Source: a virus. Taken from it: 61,564 nt of DNA. The notes under the pieces are model-generated. The model ran no database searches. It had not been told where the DNA came from and worked only from the letters and a program-made list of their open reading frames with translations. Positions 52,842 to 60,503 of this stretch are shown here, one piece after another. A program made the position numbers and the translations under genes. The DNA lies in the IMG/VR virus record IMGVR_UViG_3300042507_004218, positions 1-61,564 of that record. One strand, 5' to 3'. Numbering within the stretch: the stretch's first letter is position 1; each line of letters opens with the position of its first letter.

Positions 52842-53447
52842 TCACGTTTGTATGTCGTTCCACCCGGGAGTTTGCGGGTTATTCACATCGGTCCAGCCGG
52901 GAGTCTGAGGGTTGCTCACCGCGCTCCACCCAGGGGTTTGAGCATTGGGCACATTGGTCCAGCCGGGGCTCTGCCCGTTTGAGATATTCTGCCAGTTGGG
53001 GCTCTGGCTGTCATCTATTGGATTCCACAGATACCCGGCGCTGAACAGGTCCGCCCCGGTAGCACCCTCGCTGATCGAGGCCTTGAACGTGACCAGCGCC
53101 CCGACCGCATCAGAGCCTGCGGCCCCCTCAGCAACGCTCGCCGCAAAGCGAACCTGCGCCTGGAAGGCGTCTGAGCCCGTGGCCCCGTCACTGACCGCCA
53201 CCTGGAAGACAACAAGCCCCACCGGGCTGTCCGAGCCCGTAGCGCCCTCGGAGATGGCAGACTGAAGGGTCGCCTGGGTTGTAGTGCTGTCAGCCCCTGT
53301 AGCGAGTTCGCTGACGGCGGCTTGGAAAGTCGCCTGGGTTGCGGCGGCGTCCGCCCCCGTTGCGGCTTCAGAGACACTCCGGTCATAGACCGACATCCCC
53401 CAGCCAGCTTGCCCCCAGGTGCCGGAGCCCCAGCCGCCTTCGGACAT
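52842..53447 (-). CDS. Tandem-repeat virion protein
   Basis: 201 residues with two repeat types. Residues 23-140 hold six copies of a block of about 19 residues of the type SEGATGSDSPVGLVVFQ (consensus S(V/I)SE-ATGAD). The last 60 residues carry copies of a block of 10 or 11 residues containing QTPGW or QSPGW. Both suggest an elongated beta repeat. Located between fibre and baseplate-like genes, so a fibre-associated virion protein is likely. Function unknown. Confidence 0.7.
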   Translation of the reverse strand: MSEGGWGSGTWGQAGWGMSVYDRSVSEAATGADAAATQATFQAAVSELATGADSTTTQATLQSAISEGATGSDSPVGLVVFQVAVSDGATGSDAFQAQVRFAASVAEGAAGSDAVGALVTFKASISEGATGADLFSAGYLWNPIDDSQSPNWQNISNGQSPGWTNVPNAQTPGWSAVSNPQTPGWTDVNNPQTPGWNDIQT

Positions 53448-53449
53448 GA

Positions 53450-53968
53450 TCAGGCCGCATCGAGGCTGAACGTGTAGGTCAGCACCAGCACATCACCAGA
53501 GACCACCGAGCGGTCTCCAGGAGCGGCAAAGTCCGCAGCGGAGAACAACGTCCCCGTGCCACCGCCCTTGGTGTTGCTGCTGGTCAGGAACGCCCCACCG
53601 ATGGTCGCCGTTGCGTTGATGTTGAACTGGGCCGGGGACAGCGTGTTGCTGATGACCGAAGGGTCGGCAGTGGTCGCCGTGCCGAAGTTGCACTGAGGCC
53701 GCGTGGCGTTGCTGTAGCCCGTCTCTTCAGTCCACCCCGTATGGAGCGCCATGGTGTCACCAGCAGCGGGACTGTTGGTCGCGCCAGACCCGTACAGCCC
53801 GAGATACCACGCAGTGATCTGGGTGCCCCCGGCGAAGTACACCGCGTTCATGGTCTGCAGGCCCTGATTCACCACGAGGTTGTGGGACTCCGCGTCCCAC
53901 TTCAGCGCACCTTCAGAATCGAAGCACTGCAGCTTGAACACGCCTCCGGCTTTGGCTTTTTCAATCAT
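53450..53968 (-). CDS. Virion protein, unknown
   Basis: 172 residues, MIEKAKAGGVFKLQCFDSEG, LVVNQGLQTMNAVYFAGGTQ and AWYLGLYGSGATNSPAAGDT. A beta-rich protein similar to ones encoded beside tail fibre genes in uncultured phages. No cysteine cluster or signal. Tail role inferred from the module. Confidence 0.7.
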   Translation of the reverse strand: MIEKAKAGGVFKLQCFDSEGALKWDAESHNLVVNQGLQTMNAVYFAGGTQITAWYLGLYGSGATNSPAAGDTMALHTGWTEETGYSNATRPQCNFGTATTADPSVISNTLSPAQFNINATATIGGAFLTSSNTKGGGTGTLFSAADFAAPGDRSVVSGDVLVLTYTFSLDAA

Positions 53969-53977
53969 CTTGGACTC

Positions 53978-54394
53978 CTAAGCAAAGCGCAGCAGCGCCG
54001 TGGTGGCTGTGGGCTGCGGTAGCGTGATGGTGAACGTGCCTGATGCGGTCTTGTCAGCACCGAAGTCAATCACCGCAATGGCCCGGTTGGCCTTGCTGGT
54101 GTTGTAGATCAGCCCGCCCCGGCATGTAAACGATGCACCAGTCCACACCGGGTTGTTGAAGGTGACATATGCAGTGGTGCCAGAAAGCAGGACTTGGACC
54201 CCGGTAAGGATCTCACCGCCTACGGTGTACCCCGCGCCAACAACCTCCTGGGAAGCTGTGTAAACCGTCGTTGCCTGACTCAAGTCAGCCTGCCCCGTGT
54301 AAAGAGCAAACTTCAAGACATCAGTATCCAGGTCGTGGATACCTAGCCAGGATTCCTGCTTGAAGGAAGAGCAAAGGCCCTGAAGGATTGCCAT
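53978..54394 (-). CDS. Virion protein, unknown
   Basis: 138 residues, MAILQGLCSSFKQESWLGIH, DVLKFALYTGQADLS, YTVGGEILTGVQVLLSGTTA and RGGLIYNTSKANRAIAVIDF. The pattern of a short phage structural protein with beta strands, found with the preceding protein in related genomes. It ends right behind the adaptor gene start region (54395). Function unknown. Confidence 0.7.
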   Translation of the reverse strand: MAILQGLCSSFKQESWLGIHDLDTDVLKFALYTGQADLSQATTVYTASQEVVGAGYTVGGEILTGVQVLLSGTTAYVTFNNPVWTGASFTCRGGLIYNTSKANRAIAVIDFGADKTASGTFTITLPQPTATTALLRFA

Positions 54395-55051
54395 TTACTT
54401 CACCGGATACCTTACCTGCCCAGACCTGTACGCATCCTGCCGGTTCTTTGCATCGCCAAGCTGTTTGAGCAACTCAAACGACTCATTGAACTGCGCGGCA
54501 TACAACTGCACCGTATCTTGCTCTGCCTTCATAAACCGCGCTGCTTCTACCAAGACAGCGTTCAACAAGACGCTCTCGAAGTTATCGCCAAGCCAGGACG
54601 TACCCGCCGTGACGATGCTCTCCGGATAGTAGAAGTAGTGCAGTTCTGCCGACAGCCCAGAGGTGGGCGTGGGGCCGAGGATGAAGGTCAACTCGGTGGG
54701 CAGATTGAAGACGGGTCCGAAGATAGCGTAGTACCTTGGCGTGCCCTCAGTGGCGGGATCGGGGTAGCTCTCCCGGATGAAGTTCACATCCTTGTTCAGG
54801 AGATAGCTGTACTTCCCTGTCCCGTCGATGACCGCCAAACTGAAGACCGACAGAAAGTCATTTGGCGTGGTCAGGTACTTGTTTCCCTGGCTCAGAACAC
54901 CAGTGACGTTCTTGCGCAGCGCCGGAAGCTGAACCGCGTTGTAGATCTTCTGCTCAGCCACCTTCGTCATGGTGGCAAAGTCAGTTGCCGAGAACGTGTT
55001 CTCGGTGTAGTCCTCAACCGCCGTCTGAAGCTGCGAGTAGGTCAGAGCCAT
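54395..55051 (-). CDS. Head-tail adaptor candidate
   Basis: 218 residues. MALTYSQLQTAVEDYTENTF, VAEQKIYNAVQLPALRKNVT, YLTTPNDFLSVFSLAV and LSAELHYFYYPESIVTAG match a very common virion protein of podovirus-like phages, usually placed as an adaptor between portal and tail. Length is normal for the type. Two small basic protein genes lie just upstream in the operon. Function by family resemblance. Confidence 0.75.
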   Translation of the reverse strand: MALTYSQLQTAVEDYTENTFSATDFATMTKVAEQKIYNAVQLPALRKNVTGVLSQGNKYLTTPNDFLSVFSLAVIDGTGKYSYLLNKDVNFIRESYPDPATEGTPRYYAIFGPVFNLPTELTFILGPTPTSGLSAELHYFYYPESIVTAGTSWLGDNFESVLLNAVLVEAARFMKAEQDTVQLYAAQFNESFELLKQLGDAKNRQDAYRSGQVRYPVK

Positions 55052-55099
55052 GTTGTAAACCCATCAACCCCAGGTTGTAAACCTACCGGGGCCATGTTG

Positions 55100-55273
55100 T
55101 TAAGCCATCGGCCCCCGGGCCATAAAGCCCTTGGTCTGCGCCTTGCCGCCGCGCACCTTGATGCCGGAGGTCTTCGGCTCAGGGGCAGGGGCACTGGCGA
55201 TGTTGCCCACCACCACACGCGGCATGGGCGCGGGAGCGTTCACCACCGGGGTAGGTACGGACTTGGCCTTCAT
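55100..55273 (-). CDS. Small Pro/Val-rich basic protein
   Basis: 57 residues from ATG 55273: MKAKSVPTPVVNAPAPMPRV, VVGNIASAPAPEPKTSGIK and RGGKAQTKGFMARGPMA. Disordered and basic. Its start overlaps the stop of the upstream small protein (55270). Member of the run of small Lys/Gly-rich proteins in the late module. Function unknown. Confidence 0.5.
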   Translation of the reverse strand: MKAKSVPTPVVNAPAPMPRVVVGNIASAPAPEPKTSGIKVRGGKAQTKGFMARGPMA

Positions 55274-55443
55274 TTCTTCCCCTTGCGCCCGACCGGGCCT
55301 TGGTTGGCGGTGCGAGCCATGCCCGCGCCCATCTTGAGCATCATCTCATTGGTCACGCCGCCCTTGGCGAGCTTGGTCTTGGGTTTGTCCGGGTGCATCG
55401 CCGCCTCATGCTTGTGGACGGCTTGTTTGGGTGTCATCTTCAT
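55270..55443 (-). CDS. Small Lys-rich KGG protein
   Basis: 57 residues from ATG 55443 with AAGGAG: MKMTPKQAVHKHEAAMHPDK, PKTKLAKGGVTNEMMLKMG, ending NQGPVGRKGKK. Basic, with the KGGV motif shared by several small proteins at 58-60 kb. Possibly packaged with DNA or a minor head protein; unproved. Confidence 0.55.
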   Translation of the reverse strand: MKMTPKQAVHKHEAAMHPDKPKTKLAKGGVTNEMMLKMGAGMARTANQGPVGRKGKK

Positions 55444-55494
55444 GGGTTTCTCCTTCGGGCTGCGCCCGGGTGAATCATACCGCCGACAGGCGGT

Positions 55495-55920
55495 TCAGGA
55501 AACAGTCACTTGTCCCACCTCGCCCTTACCGACCAAGGTGTTAGGCGTGAGTACTGCGTCAAAATCTCTTGCGCCTCCAATCGGGTTCCAACCCCACTGG
55601 ATGACCAGCATGCCCTCGCCCGGGAAGCCCCCCTGATCCAGCCCCGTGCCAGAGGTGGGGGCTGTTTGCAAACCAGTGGTACCTGATTGATACCACGTAT
55701 TGGTGTCAGGACGGGGGTCTCTGATTGCTTGTGGATCTGAGATCGGATACATGCCAAGCTGCAACTGCGGGTGATCGGGCGTCCAACACTGCGGACACGC
55801 TTTGATCTGCGTTTGCTTTGTCTTGACGACGAGGTTCTTGAGCTTCTTCAGGTCAAAGCGAAACCCACAAACGTCGCAGAAGCCGAACGCTTTGGCGCCA
55901 TTAGCAAAGCGGTTTGCCAT
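55495..55920 (-). CDS. Zinc-ribbon virion protein
   Basis: 141 residues. GFCDVCGFRFDLKKLKNLVV and CPQCWTP form a CxxC...CxxC ribbon at residues about 15-45, followed by a Pro/Gly-rich domain. Zinc-ribbon proteins of this form occur regularly among head-tail genes of podovirus-like phages. Zinc binding is inferred from the cysteines. Role unknown. Confidence 0.7.
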   Translation of the reverse strand: MANRFANGAKAFGFCDVCGFRFDLKKLKNLVVKTKQTQIKACPQCWTPDHPQLQLGMYPISDPQAIRDPRPDTNTWYQSGTTGLQTAPTSGTGLDQGGFPGEGMLVIQWGWNPIGGARDFDAVLTPNTLVGKGEVGQVTVS

Positions 55921-55922
55921 GT

Positions 55923-56579
55923 TTACAGCCTGTTACCTTTCCGGACGTTTTCTACGCCACGCAAAAGCTGCAGATTGTTCGGTACGTGAAGGCCAGATAC
56001 AGTTTTGCCGCGAAGCGGAAGCACATGATCAACATGCCATGCTTCTTTGTTAACACGCGTTAGCATCGCAGCAATAGCGTAGTAGGCTTCAATTTTTAAC
56101 TTGTCAAATTCTGTGAGCCACTTTGGCGTACGCTGCAATCGGGCAGCTTTGCGTTTACCGGTGTGCGCGTTTACGATGCCCTTGTTCGCCATCCGCCACT
56201 CTTTTTGACGCGCAAGCTCAGTTTCTTTGTGTGCGTAATAGTGCTTACGCGATTTTGCTCTGTCCTTTTCGGGGTTTGCTAGTCTACGTTCTTTTGCTTG
56301 TGATTTAACTTTATCAATGTTTTTTTCGCGCCATGCGTTGTTACGAGCTAAACGTGCGGTTTTATTTTGCTGGCGGTAAATCTTACCTTGAACTTTCATG
56401 TACTCCAAAACAGAATCCCTGTTTTCTTGGTACAGTTCTTTTTTCCTATCGGATACACATTGAACACACGCGCCCGCCACCCACCGTTCGGCCACATGGC
56501 CTTTGCGGCAGGGCTTGCCAGTAAAGTATTTGCCTAGCCCATTAGCTAAAGCGTATTGACGGGTAACTATTTCTTGCAT
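55923..56579 (-). CDS. HNH homing endonuclease
   Basis: 218 residues. An N-terminal zinc-finger-like set (CRKGH, ACVQCVSDRKK) is followed by a long basic helical region, and then WHVDHVLPLRGKTVSGLHVP, NNLQLL, the HNH core. Free-standing, with G+C visibly lower than neighbouring virion genes, so it is probably a recent mobile insertion between the zinc-ribbon protein and the adaptor gene. It fits the gap without damaging either neighbour. Confidence 0.85.
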   Translation of the reverse strand: MQEIVTRQYALANGLGKYFTGKPCRKGHVAERWVAGACVQCVSDRKKELYQENRDSVLEYMKVQGKIYRQQNKTARLARNNAWREKNIDKVKSQAKERRLANPEKDRAKSRKHYYAHKETELARQKEWRMANKGIVNAHTGKRKAARLQRTPKWLTEFDKLKIEAYYAIAAMLTRVNKEAWHVDHVLPLRGKTVSGLHVPNNLQLLRGVENVRKGNRL

Positions 56580-56581
56580 GT

Positions 56582-57325
56582 TTAACCACCAAGAAACATT
56601 TGTCGCGGGACCAGACGAATAGCAGCTTTCTCACGATCTTCTTCCGAAGCGCGTTGCCAGTCTTCGTCGTACTGCGCCTTCAGCACCTGCATGCGCTCCA
56701 TAGCACCGGGGATCTTCATCGACAGGTAGTACGCAAGGCCAGAAACCAAGCACGGAAGGAAGCGGAAGGGGATGTCCTGCGTGGCAGTACCGCCGTCACC
56801 GGCATCTTGGATACGGCGCAGATACCAATACACGAACTGATACACGCCCGTCTGATCAGGCGTGGGCCATACCGTGATGCTTGGCGCTGCCGTGGCGCTG
56901 GGGGAGTAGCTGCTCCCTGCCGGGTACGTAGCATTCGAGTTCCGGTTCACCAACACCTGGATAGGTCTCGCCTGCTGGAGCTTGTTGGGGATGGACGAGT
57001 ACGTGCTGATGCTGATCCGCGTGATGGTGAGGTCCACTTGCGTGGAGACATTTCCTGCTCCCGTGCGGATGACATGCTCCAGGAGATCTACGGTGTCTGA
57101 CGGAAGCGGATAGGTGTTTGTGCCCTGAACTAGATTGATCGTGCCCTGGTTGAAGGTCCACATGTTGACCCCCCGGTTGGCCCAGTCGGCAAACAACAGG
57201 TTCAGGGACCGCCGCGCAGTGCGCAAATCATAGCCCGTGCGAAGCTCCGCTCCGCAGCGCTCAAACGCCTCCTCGACCGCATCGTTGAGGTCGAGGTTGA
57301 AGGTGGTGGTCCCTGAAGTGGTCAT
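56582..57325 (-). CDS. Tail adaptor protein candidate (T7 gp11 / P22 gp4 position)
   Basis: 247 residues. LDLNDAVEEAFERCGAELRT, GYDLRTARRSLNLLFADWAN, RGVNMWTFNQGTINLV and YPLPSDTVDLLEHVIRTGAG form the well-known start of a conserved podovirus-like virion protein placed at the portal-tail interface. The C-terminal half is helical. Complete in length. Function inferred from family and position. Confidence 0.78.
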   Translation of the reverse strand: MTTSGTTTFNLDLNDAVEEAFERCGAELRTGYDLRTARRSLNLLFADWANRGVNMWTFNQGTINLVQGTNTYPLPSDTVDLLEHVIRTGAGNVSTQVDLTITRISISTYSSIPNKLQQARPIQVLVNRNSNATYPAGSSYSPSATAAPSITVWPTPDQTGVYQFVYWYLRRIQDAGDGGTATQDIPFRFLPCLVSGLAYYLSMKIPGAMERMQVLKAQYDEDWQRASEEDREKAAIRLVPRQMFLGG

Positions 57326-57328
57326 GCG

Positions 57329-58081
57329 TTATCCTAAAAACGCCTGCATTTGTGGGCTATTAACACCTAGCGTTTGTAATTGTTGGCTTTGGTTTAACAA
57401 CCGTTGCTGCTGCTCTGGACTTTTTCTAAACCAATTTTCACGAGCACTTCTGGCGTTTTCTACGCCCATTCTAGAGTCATCTAAAGGATTTGTGGCAGCG
57501 TCCATAGCATTACGCATTCCAGCTTCCCGTTGACCGCGGTTAACGCCTAGGCCAAAGCGCTCCATAAGTTCGCTACGATACGCCTCATCAGGTTTAATGT
57601 CCATGGTTAGCGACCCGGGTTCCCTTAAAGGAGTCGCCCTCAAAGGACTGCTGCCGAACATATACGCTTCAGTAGGCATGTTCCTAAAGTCTTGTTTCAA
57701 CGCGTTAAAGTTGGTATTACCTGGATTGATCGGTTGCATGTTCTGTTGCTGACCAAACTGCCCTAAACCGCCAATACCGCTGAAGAAGGGATTAAAGTTG
57801 CCGAAGCCCCCGCCGAAGCCAAAGGGGCTGTAGCCAAACTGCCCCAGGCCCCCCATCATGGGGTTGAAGCCGCCATAACCACCACCGAAGCCGAAGGGGC
57901 TGTAGCCGCCACCGAAGCCAAAGGGGCCGTAACCGCCGCCGAAGCCGCCACCGAAACCGCCGAAGCCGCCCCCGCCAAAACCAAACGGGCTCCCAAAAGT
58001 GCTATAGCCAAATTGCCCCAGTCCACCAGAAAATGGGCTGTAGCCTTGATCAAATTGTTGGCGTGCGGGTTGGTAGAACAT
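57329..58081 (-). CDS. FG/GF-rich low-complexity virion protein
   Basis: 250 residues. Residues 10-120 are dominated by FGFGGG, GGYGPFGFGG and GQFGYSPF repeats, that is Gly, Phe, Tyr and Pro only. Residues 130-250 form a normal helical domain (LMERFGLGVNRGQREAGMRN, and an Arg-rich end) in distinctly A+T-richer DNA. The repeat part resembles sticky FG-type domains that self-associate. Position suggests a virion protein; function unknown. Confidence 0.65.
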   Translation of the reverse strand: MFYQPARQQFDQGYSPFSGGLGQFGYSTFGSPFGFGGGGFGGFGGGFGGGYGPFGFGGGYSPFGFGGGYGGFNPMMGGLGQFGYSPFGFGGGFGNFNPFFSGIGGLGQFGQQQNMQPINPGNTNFNALKQDFRNMPTEAYMFGSSPLRATPLREPGSLTMDIKPDEAYRSELMERFGLGVNRGQREAGMRNAMDAATNPLDDSRMGVENARSARENWFRKSPEQQQRLLNQSQQLQTLGVNSPQMQAFLG

Positions 58082-58314
58082 TACCTGTACCTCGCGGTCT
58101 TCTGGGCAATGCCCTTGGGTTGCTTGACGAACTGCTTGCCTGCAGCCTTACCTTGACGTTTGGCTTTGGTCGTTGCCGCGTACTCAGCAGGGGACAAAGC
58201 TGCAATTGCGGCTTTGGGCAGATACCGCTCCCCCGTCTTGGAAGACGGTTTCCCAGACTTGGTCTGCCATTCCTGGTTTGTCCAATCGCGGAGCGATTTT
58301 TGCGGGGACTTCAT
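58081..58314 (-). CDS. Small basic late protein
   Basis: 77 residues from ATG 58314, chosen because the longer frame reads through the neighbour. MKSPQKSLRDWTNQEWQTKS, then PAEYAATTKAKRQGKAAGKQ. Very basic, one strand-helix core (KAAIAALSPAEYA). Adjacent to other small basic genes. Possibly a nucleoid-like or head-associated protein; unknown. Confidence 0.6.
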   Translation of the reverse strand: MKSPQKSLRDWTNQEWQTKSGKPSSKTGERYLPKAAIAALSPAEYAATTKAKRQGKAAGKQFVKQPKGIAQKTARYR

Positions 58315-58315
58315 G

Positions 58316-58561
58316 TCAGTCCTTGTACGAACCGCCCTTGGCCTTGTACTGCTTCGCCAGAAGCTGGGCCTTGCGGGCGCTCCATTGCCCTGCAGCGGTG
58401 CCTTGTGTCGCCTGCCCCTTGATCTTCTCAAAGAGGCTCTTGCGCATCCCAGGCTTGGTGTAGTTGCCTGCTTCGTTCACGCGAGACTCGCCACCCTTGG
58501 CGTAGCCCTTGGGACGTTTTAGTTCCGGGCGGATAGCGCCCATCCCGCGTGAAACCTTCAT
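58316..58561 (-). CDS. Small conserved KGG-type late protein
   Basis: 81 residues from ATG 58561, one base overlap with the upstream stop (TGATG). MKVSRGMGAIRPELKRPKGY, AKGGESRVNE, QGTAAGQWSARKAQLLAKQY, KAKGGSYKD. The block TAAGxWSARKAQLLAKxYK is recurrent in phages of this type. Basic, mainly helical. Function unknown. Confidence 0.65.
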   Translation of the reverse strand: MKVSRGMGAIRPELKRPKGYAKGGESRVNEAGNYTKPGMRKSLFEKIKGQATQGTAAGQWSARKAQLLAKQYKAKGGSYKD

Positions 58562-59172
58562 CAGTACACCTTGCACTTCCTCAGGCCGCGTTGCTCGCAG
58601 CCAGAACCCTTGACGCTGCCGCCGCTCTTGACGCTGCCGCCCTTCTTGAAGGCCGGGATGATGTCGTCGTCACGCACCAGAGGGCTTCGCGGAGCAGGGG
58701 CCGGTTGCCCCGCCCGCATGCGGCCTGCAAGGGCACGCAGACCGACGTTGGTCCCCAAGCCTCCCATCAGGCTCAGCGCCGCGATTGCGCGGTCTCTGGC
58801 TTCGTCCCGCTCCTGCTCAGGCCGCTTGGTCGGCTGACGCTTCGCAATGCGTGTCAGCGCGTCTTCCTTGGCCTCTGGAGCCGTGGTACCCAGCAACGAG
58901 CGCAGCGTGGGCGCCGCCGAAGGCGCGGGCGCGGGCGTGGGCGTGGGCGTGGGCGCTACGTCCCGTCTACGAGACGTATCACTGTACGCTTTTTGCGTAC
59001 GTTCTTCTTGCGTCTCAGTGCTGTAGGTCTCGCCACGCCATGGAAAGTCCCGGCGACCTTCCCTCTTGGCCTTGTTGAACGCTGCACCGAACGATAGGTC
59101 GTCGAACTCCCTCTCCATGCCAATTCTGTTGGCATACTTGGCGCGTTCCCGGAGCAGTGCCGCGTCAGCCAT
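58561..59172 (-). CDS. Late protein with KGG-type C-terminus
   Basis: 203 residues. Helical N-terminal domain (ERAKYANRIGMEREFDDLSF), a PTPTPTPAPAPSAAP linker, a hydrophobic helical segment (AIAALSLMGGLGTNVGLRAL) and a C-terminal AFKKGGSVKSGGSVKGSGCE followed by a Cys. The final 40 residues repeat the Lys/Gly theme of its neighbours. Virion or DNA-associated role possible; not known. Confidence 0.6.
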   Translation of the reverse strand: MADAALLRERAKYANRIGMEREFDDLSFGAAFNKAKREGRRDFPWRGETYSTETQEERTQKAYSDTSRRRDVAPTPTPTPAPAPSAAPTLRSLLGTTAPEAKEDALTRIAKRQPTKRPEQERDEARDRAIAALSLMGGLGTNVGLRALAGRMRAGQPAPAPRSPLVRDDDIIPAFKKGGSVKSGGSVKGSGCEQRGLRKCKVY

Positions 59173-59173
59173 T

Positions 59174-59410
59174 TCACACCCTCCTTCCCTTGGTGTGCCC
59201 CTGGGTCACGCAGCCATCGGCGCGGGTGACGCCGCCACTGCGGTACGCCTTGGCCATGCCGCCCTTGGCCTTCTTCATCGGAGGCTTCGGCGGGTAGTCC
59301 TTCTTGGTCTGCTCAGCAGCTTTCCGCTCAGCAGCCTTGCGTTGCGCAGGAGGCAGGGCAGAGCCCATGTCGATGTCCACCGGAGGCGGACCCATTTCCT
59401 TGGTGTACAT
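59174..59410 (-). CDS. Small KGG-type late protein
   Basis: 78 residues from ATG 59410 with AAGGAG (a longer frame exists). MYTKEMGPPPVDIDMGSALP, PPAQRKAAERKAAEQTKKDY, MKKAKGGMAKAYRSGGV, ending QGHTKGRRV. The AKGGMAKAYRSGG block matches the KGG motif of the neighbours. Function unknown. Confidence 0.6.
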   Translation of the reverse strand: MYTKEMGPPPVDIDMGSALPPAQRKAAERKAAEQTKKDYPPKPPMKKAKGGMAKAYRSGGVTRADGCVTQGHTKGRRV

Positions 59411-59420
59411 ACTGTTCTCC

Positions 59421-59774
59421 TTACTTGCAGCTTCCGCCACCCATCATCTTGACCATCTTGCCCTTGCTCGCGACCTTGCCCTTGCGCTCAACACCGCCAC
59501 CCTTGGCAAACGGCTTGCCCTTGGCTTCTTCCTTCTCGTGCTTGATCATGGCCTTGGGAGCGCCCTTCTTCTTCATGAAGGCCAGTTCCTTCTTCATCAT
59601 GGCAGGGGACTCGGACTTTTGCTTCATTTCAGACTCCTTGAGGGCACCGCCCTCGGCCTTGTGTTGCTCAAACTTTTGGCCAACGGCCTGGGAAATACCC
59701 ACCTTCTTGGCGAAGCTGGGGCTGTGGGCGACAGCACGCATGAGGCGTGCCTGGGATTCACTCTTGTACGGCAT
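59421..59774 (-). CDS. Small Lys-rich late protein
   Basis: 117 residues. MPYKSESQARLMRAVAHSPS, FAKKVGISQAVGQKFEQH is a short conserved domain seen in many phages, followed by a very Lys-rich, Gly-containing tail (PFAKGGGVERKGKVASKGKM) and a Cys-Lys end. It probably binds nucleic acid or packs with DNA; inference from charge. Overlaps the holin-like gene by 17 bases. Confidence 0.65.
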   Translation of the reverse strand: MPYKSESQARLMRAVAHSPSFAKKVGISQAVGQKFEQHKAEGGALKESEMKQKSESPAMMKKELAFMKKKGAPKAMIKHEKEEAKGKPFAKGGGVERKGKVASKGKMVKMMGGGSCK

Positions 59775-59964
59775 CGGTTTTCGCAGGTTTGCTGCGTCCG
59801 GTCAAACCGCGCACGGTGTCTGTCTCCCAGATACGAATTCCGGTCCAGATGATGGTGAACAATGCCGCAAGAGCTGGGAGAGCTTGGACAAGAGCGCCGA
59901 TAACGGTAACTATTGATAGCGCGTCAACCAAGGTTTTGGTTTGCTCAGTCAATTCCGGCTTCAT
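59758..59964 (-). CDS. Two-span membrane protein, holin-like
   Basis: 68 residues. LVDALSIVTVIGALVQALPA, LAALFTIIWTGIRIWETDT: two hydrophobic spans with a tight turn and a charged C-terminus. Proteins of this form are common in podovirus-like phages and often annotated as holin-like. It is 11 kb from the lysozyme cassette, which already contains a holin candidate, so its role is open. Confidence 0.65.
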   Translation of the reverse strand: MKPELTEQTKTLVDALSIVTVIGALVQALPALAALFTIIWTGIRIWETDTVRGLTGRSKPAKTDAVQE

Positions 59965-59965
59965 G

Positions 59966-60220
59966 TCAGCAATTCCACGCCCTTAGGGATTTGTTGATAC
60001 GGGAGTTGGGATCCTTGGCCGTCTTTTCAGACGTCAATTTCTTCTTCATCCCCTGCATCCGGGCACAAAAGGAATCTCTGCGCGGACCGCCTTCTGGTTG
60101 CGGTGCTTTTAGTCCTGGTTTCCCGGGATTAGCTGCGTTATAAGACGCACGCCCCTTGGCATTGAGGCCCCCTTTGGGGTTCTTGCCTTCGGCTCGCTGC
60201 CAAGCGGGGGTCTTAGCCAT
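59966..60220 (-). CDS. DUF6321-like late protein
   Basis: 84 residues. AWQRAEGKNPKGGLNAKGRA, SYNAANPG, PRRDSFCARMQGMKKKL match the DUF6321 pattern of small phage proteins. Basic, Gly/Asn-rich, single domain. It overlaps the neighbouring 92-residue protein by 8 bases. Function unknown, usually encoded beside capsid genes. Confidence 0.7.
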   Translation of the reverse strand: MAKTPAWQRAEGKNPKGGLNAKGRASYNAANPGKPGLKAPQPEGGPRRDSFCARMQGMKKKLTSEKTAKDPNSRINKSLRAWNC

Positions 60221-60491
60221 AGAACACCGTTGCGGTGGTGTCCGTCCCGGAGACGGTCACATGGAGGTCGGTGTAGCACAAGACCCCTTCACCAGGGATC
60301 AGGATCGAGAAGGGCGTGCCGTTCGCCACCGTGGCCGTTGAGTACAGCGTAGTACCCGTGGCCCCGCCGTCTCGCACAACCACCGTGCCCGCTGTAGACC
60401 CCGGCGTGACAACCAGACCCTTGAAGCGAGTCCGGGCCGCAAAGACCGTTGCTGTGCTACTGACGTAGCCAGCTTTTACGTCAGTTTGCAT
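60213..60491 (-). CDS. Small virion protein, beta-rich
   Basis: 92 residues, MQTDVKAGYVSSTATVFAAR, GLVVTPGSTAGTVVVRDGGA, FSILIPGEGVLCYTDLHVTV. A single beta sandwich is likely. Small head or decoration proteins of this type are encoded near capsid genes of related phages. Function by position. Confidence 0.65.
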   Translation of the reverse strand: MQTDVKAGYVSSTATVFAARTRFKGLVVTPGSTAGTVVVRDGGATGTTLYSTATVANGTPFSILIPGEGVLCYTDLHVTVSGTDTTATVFYG

Positions 60492-60503
60492 GACAGCCTC
60501 CTA

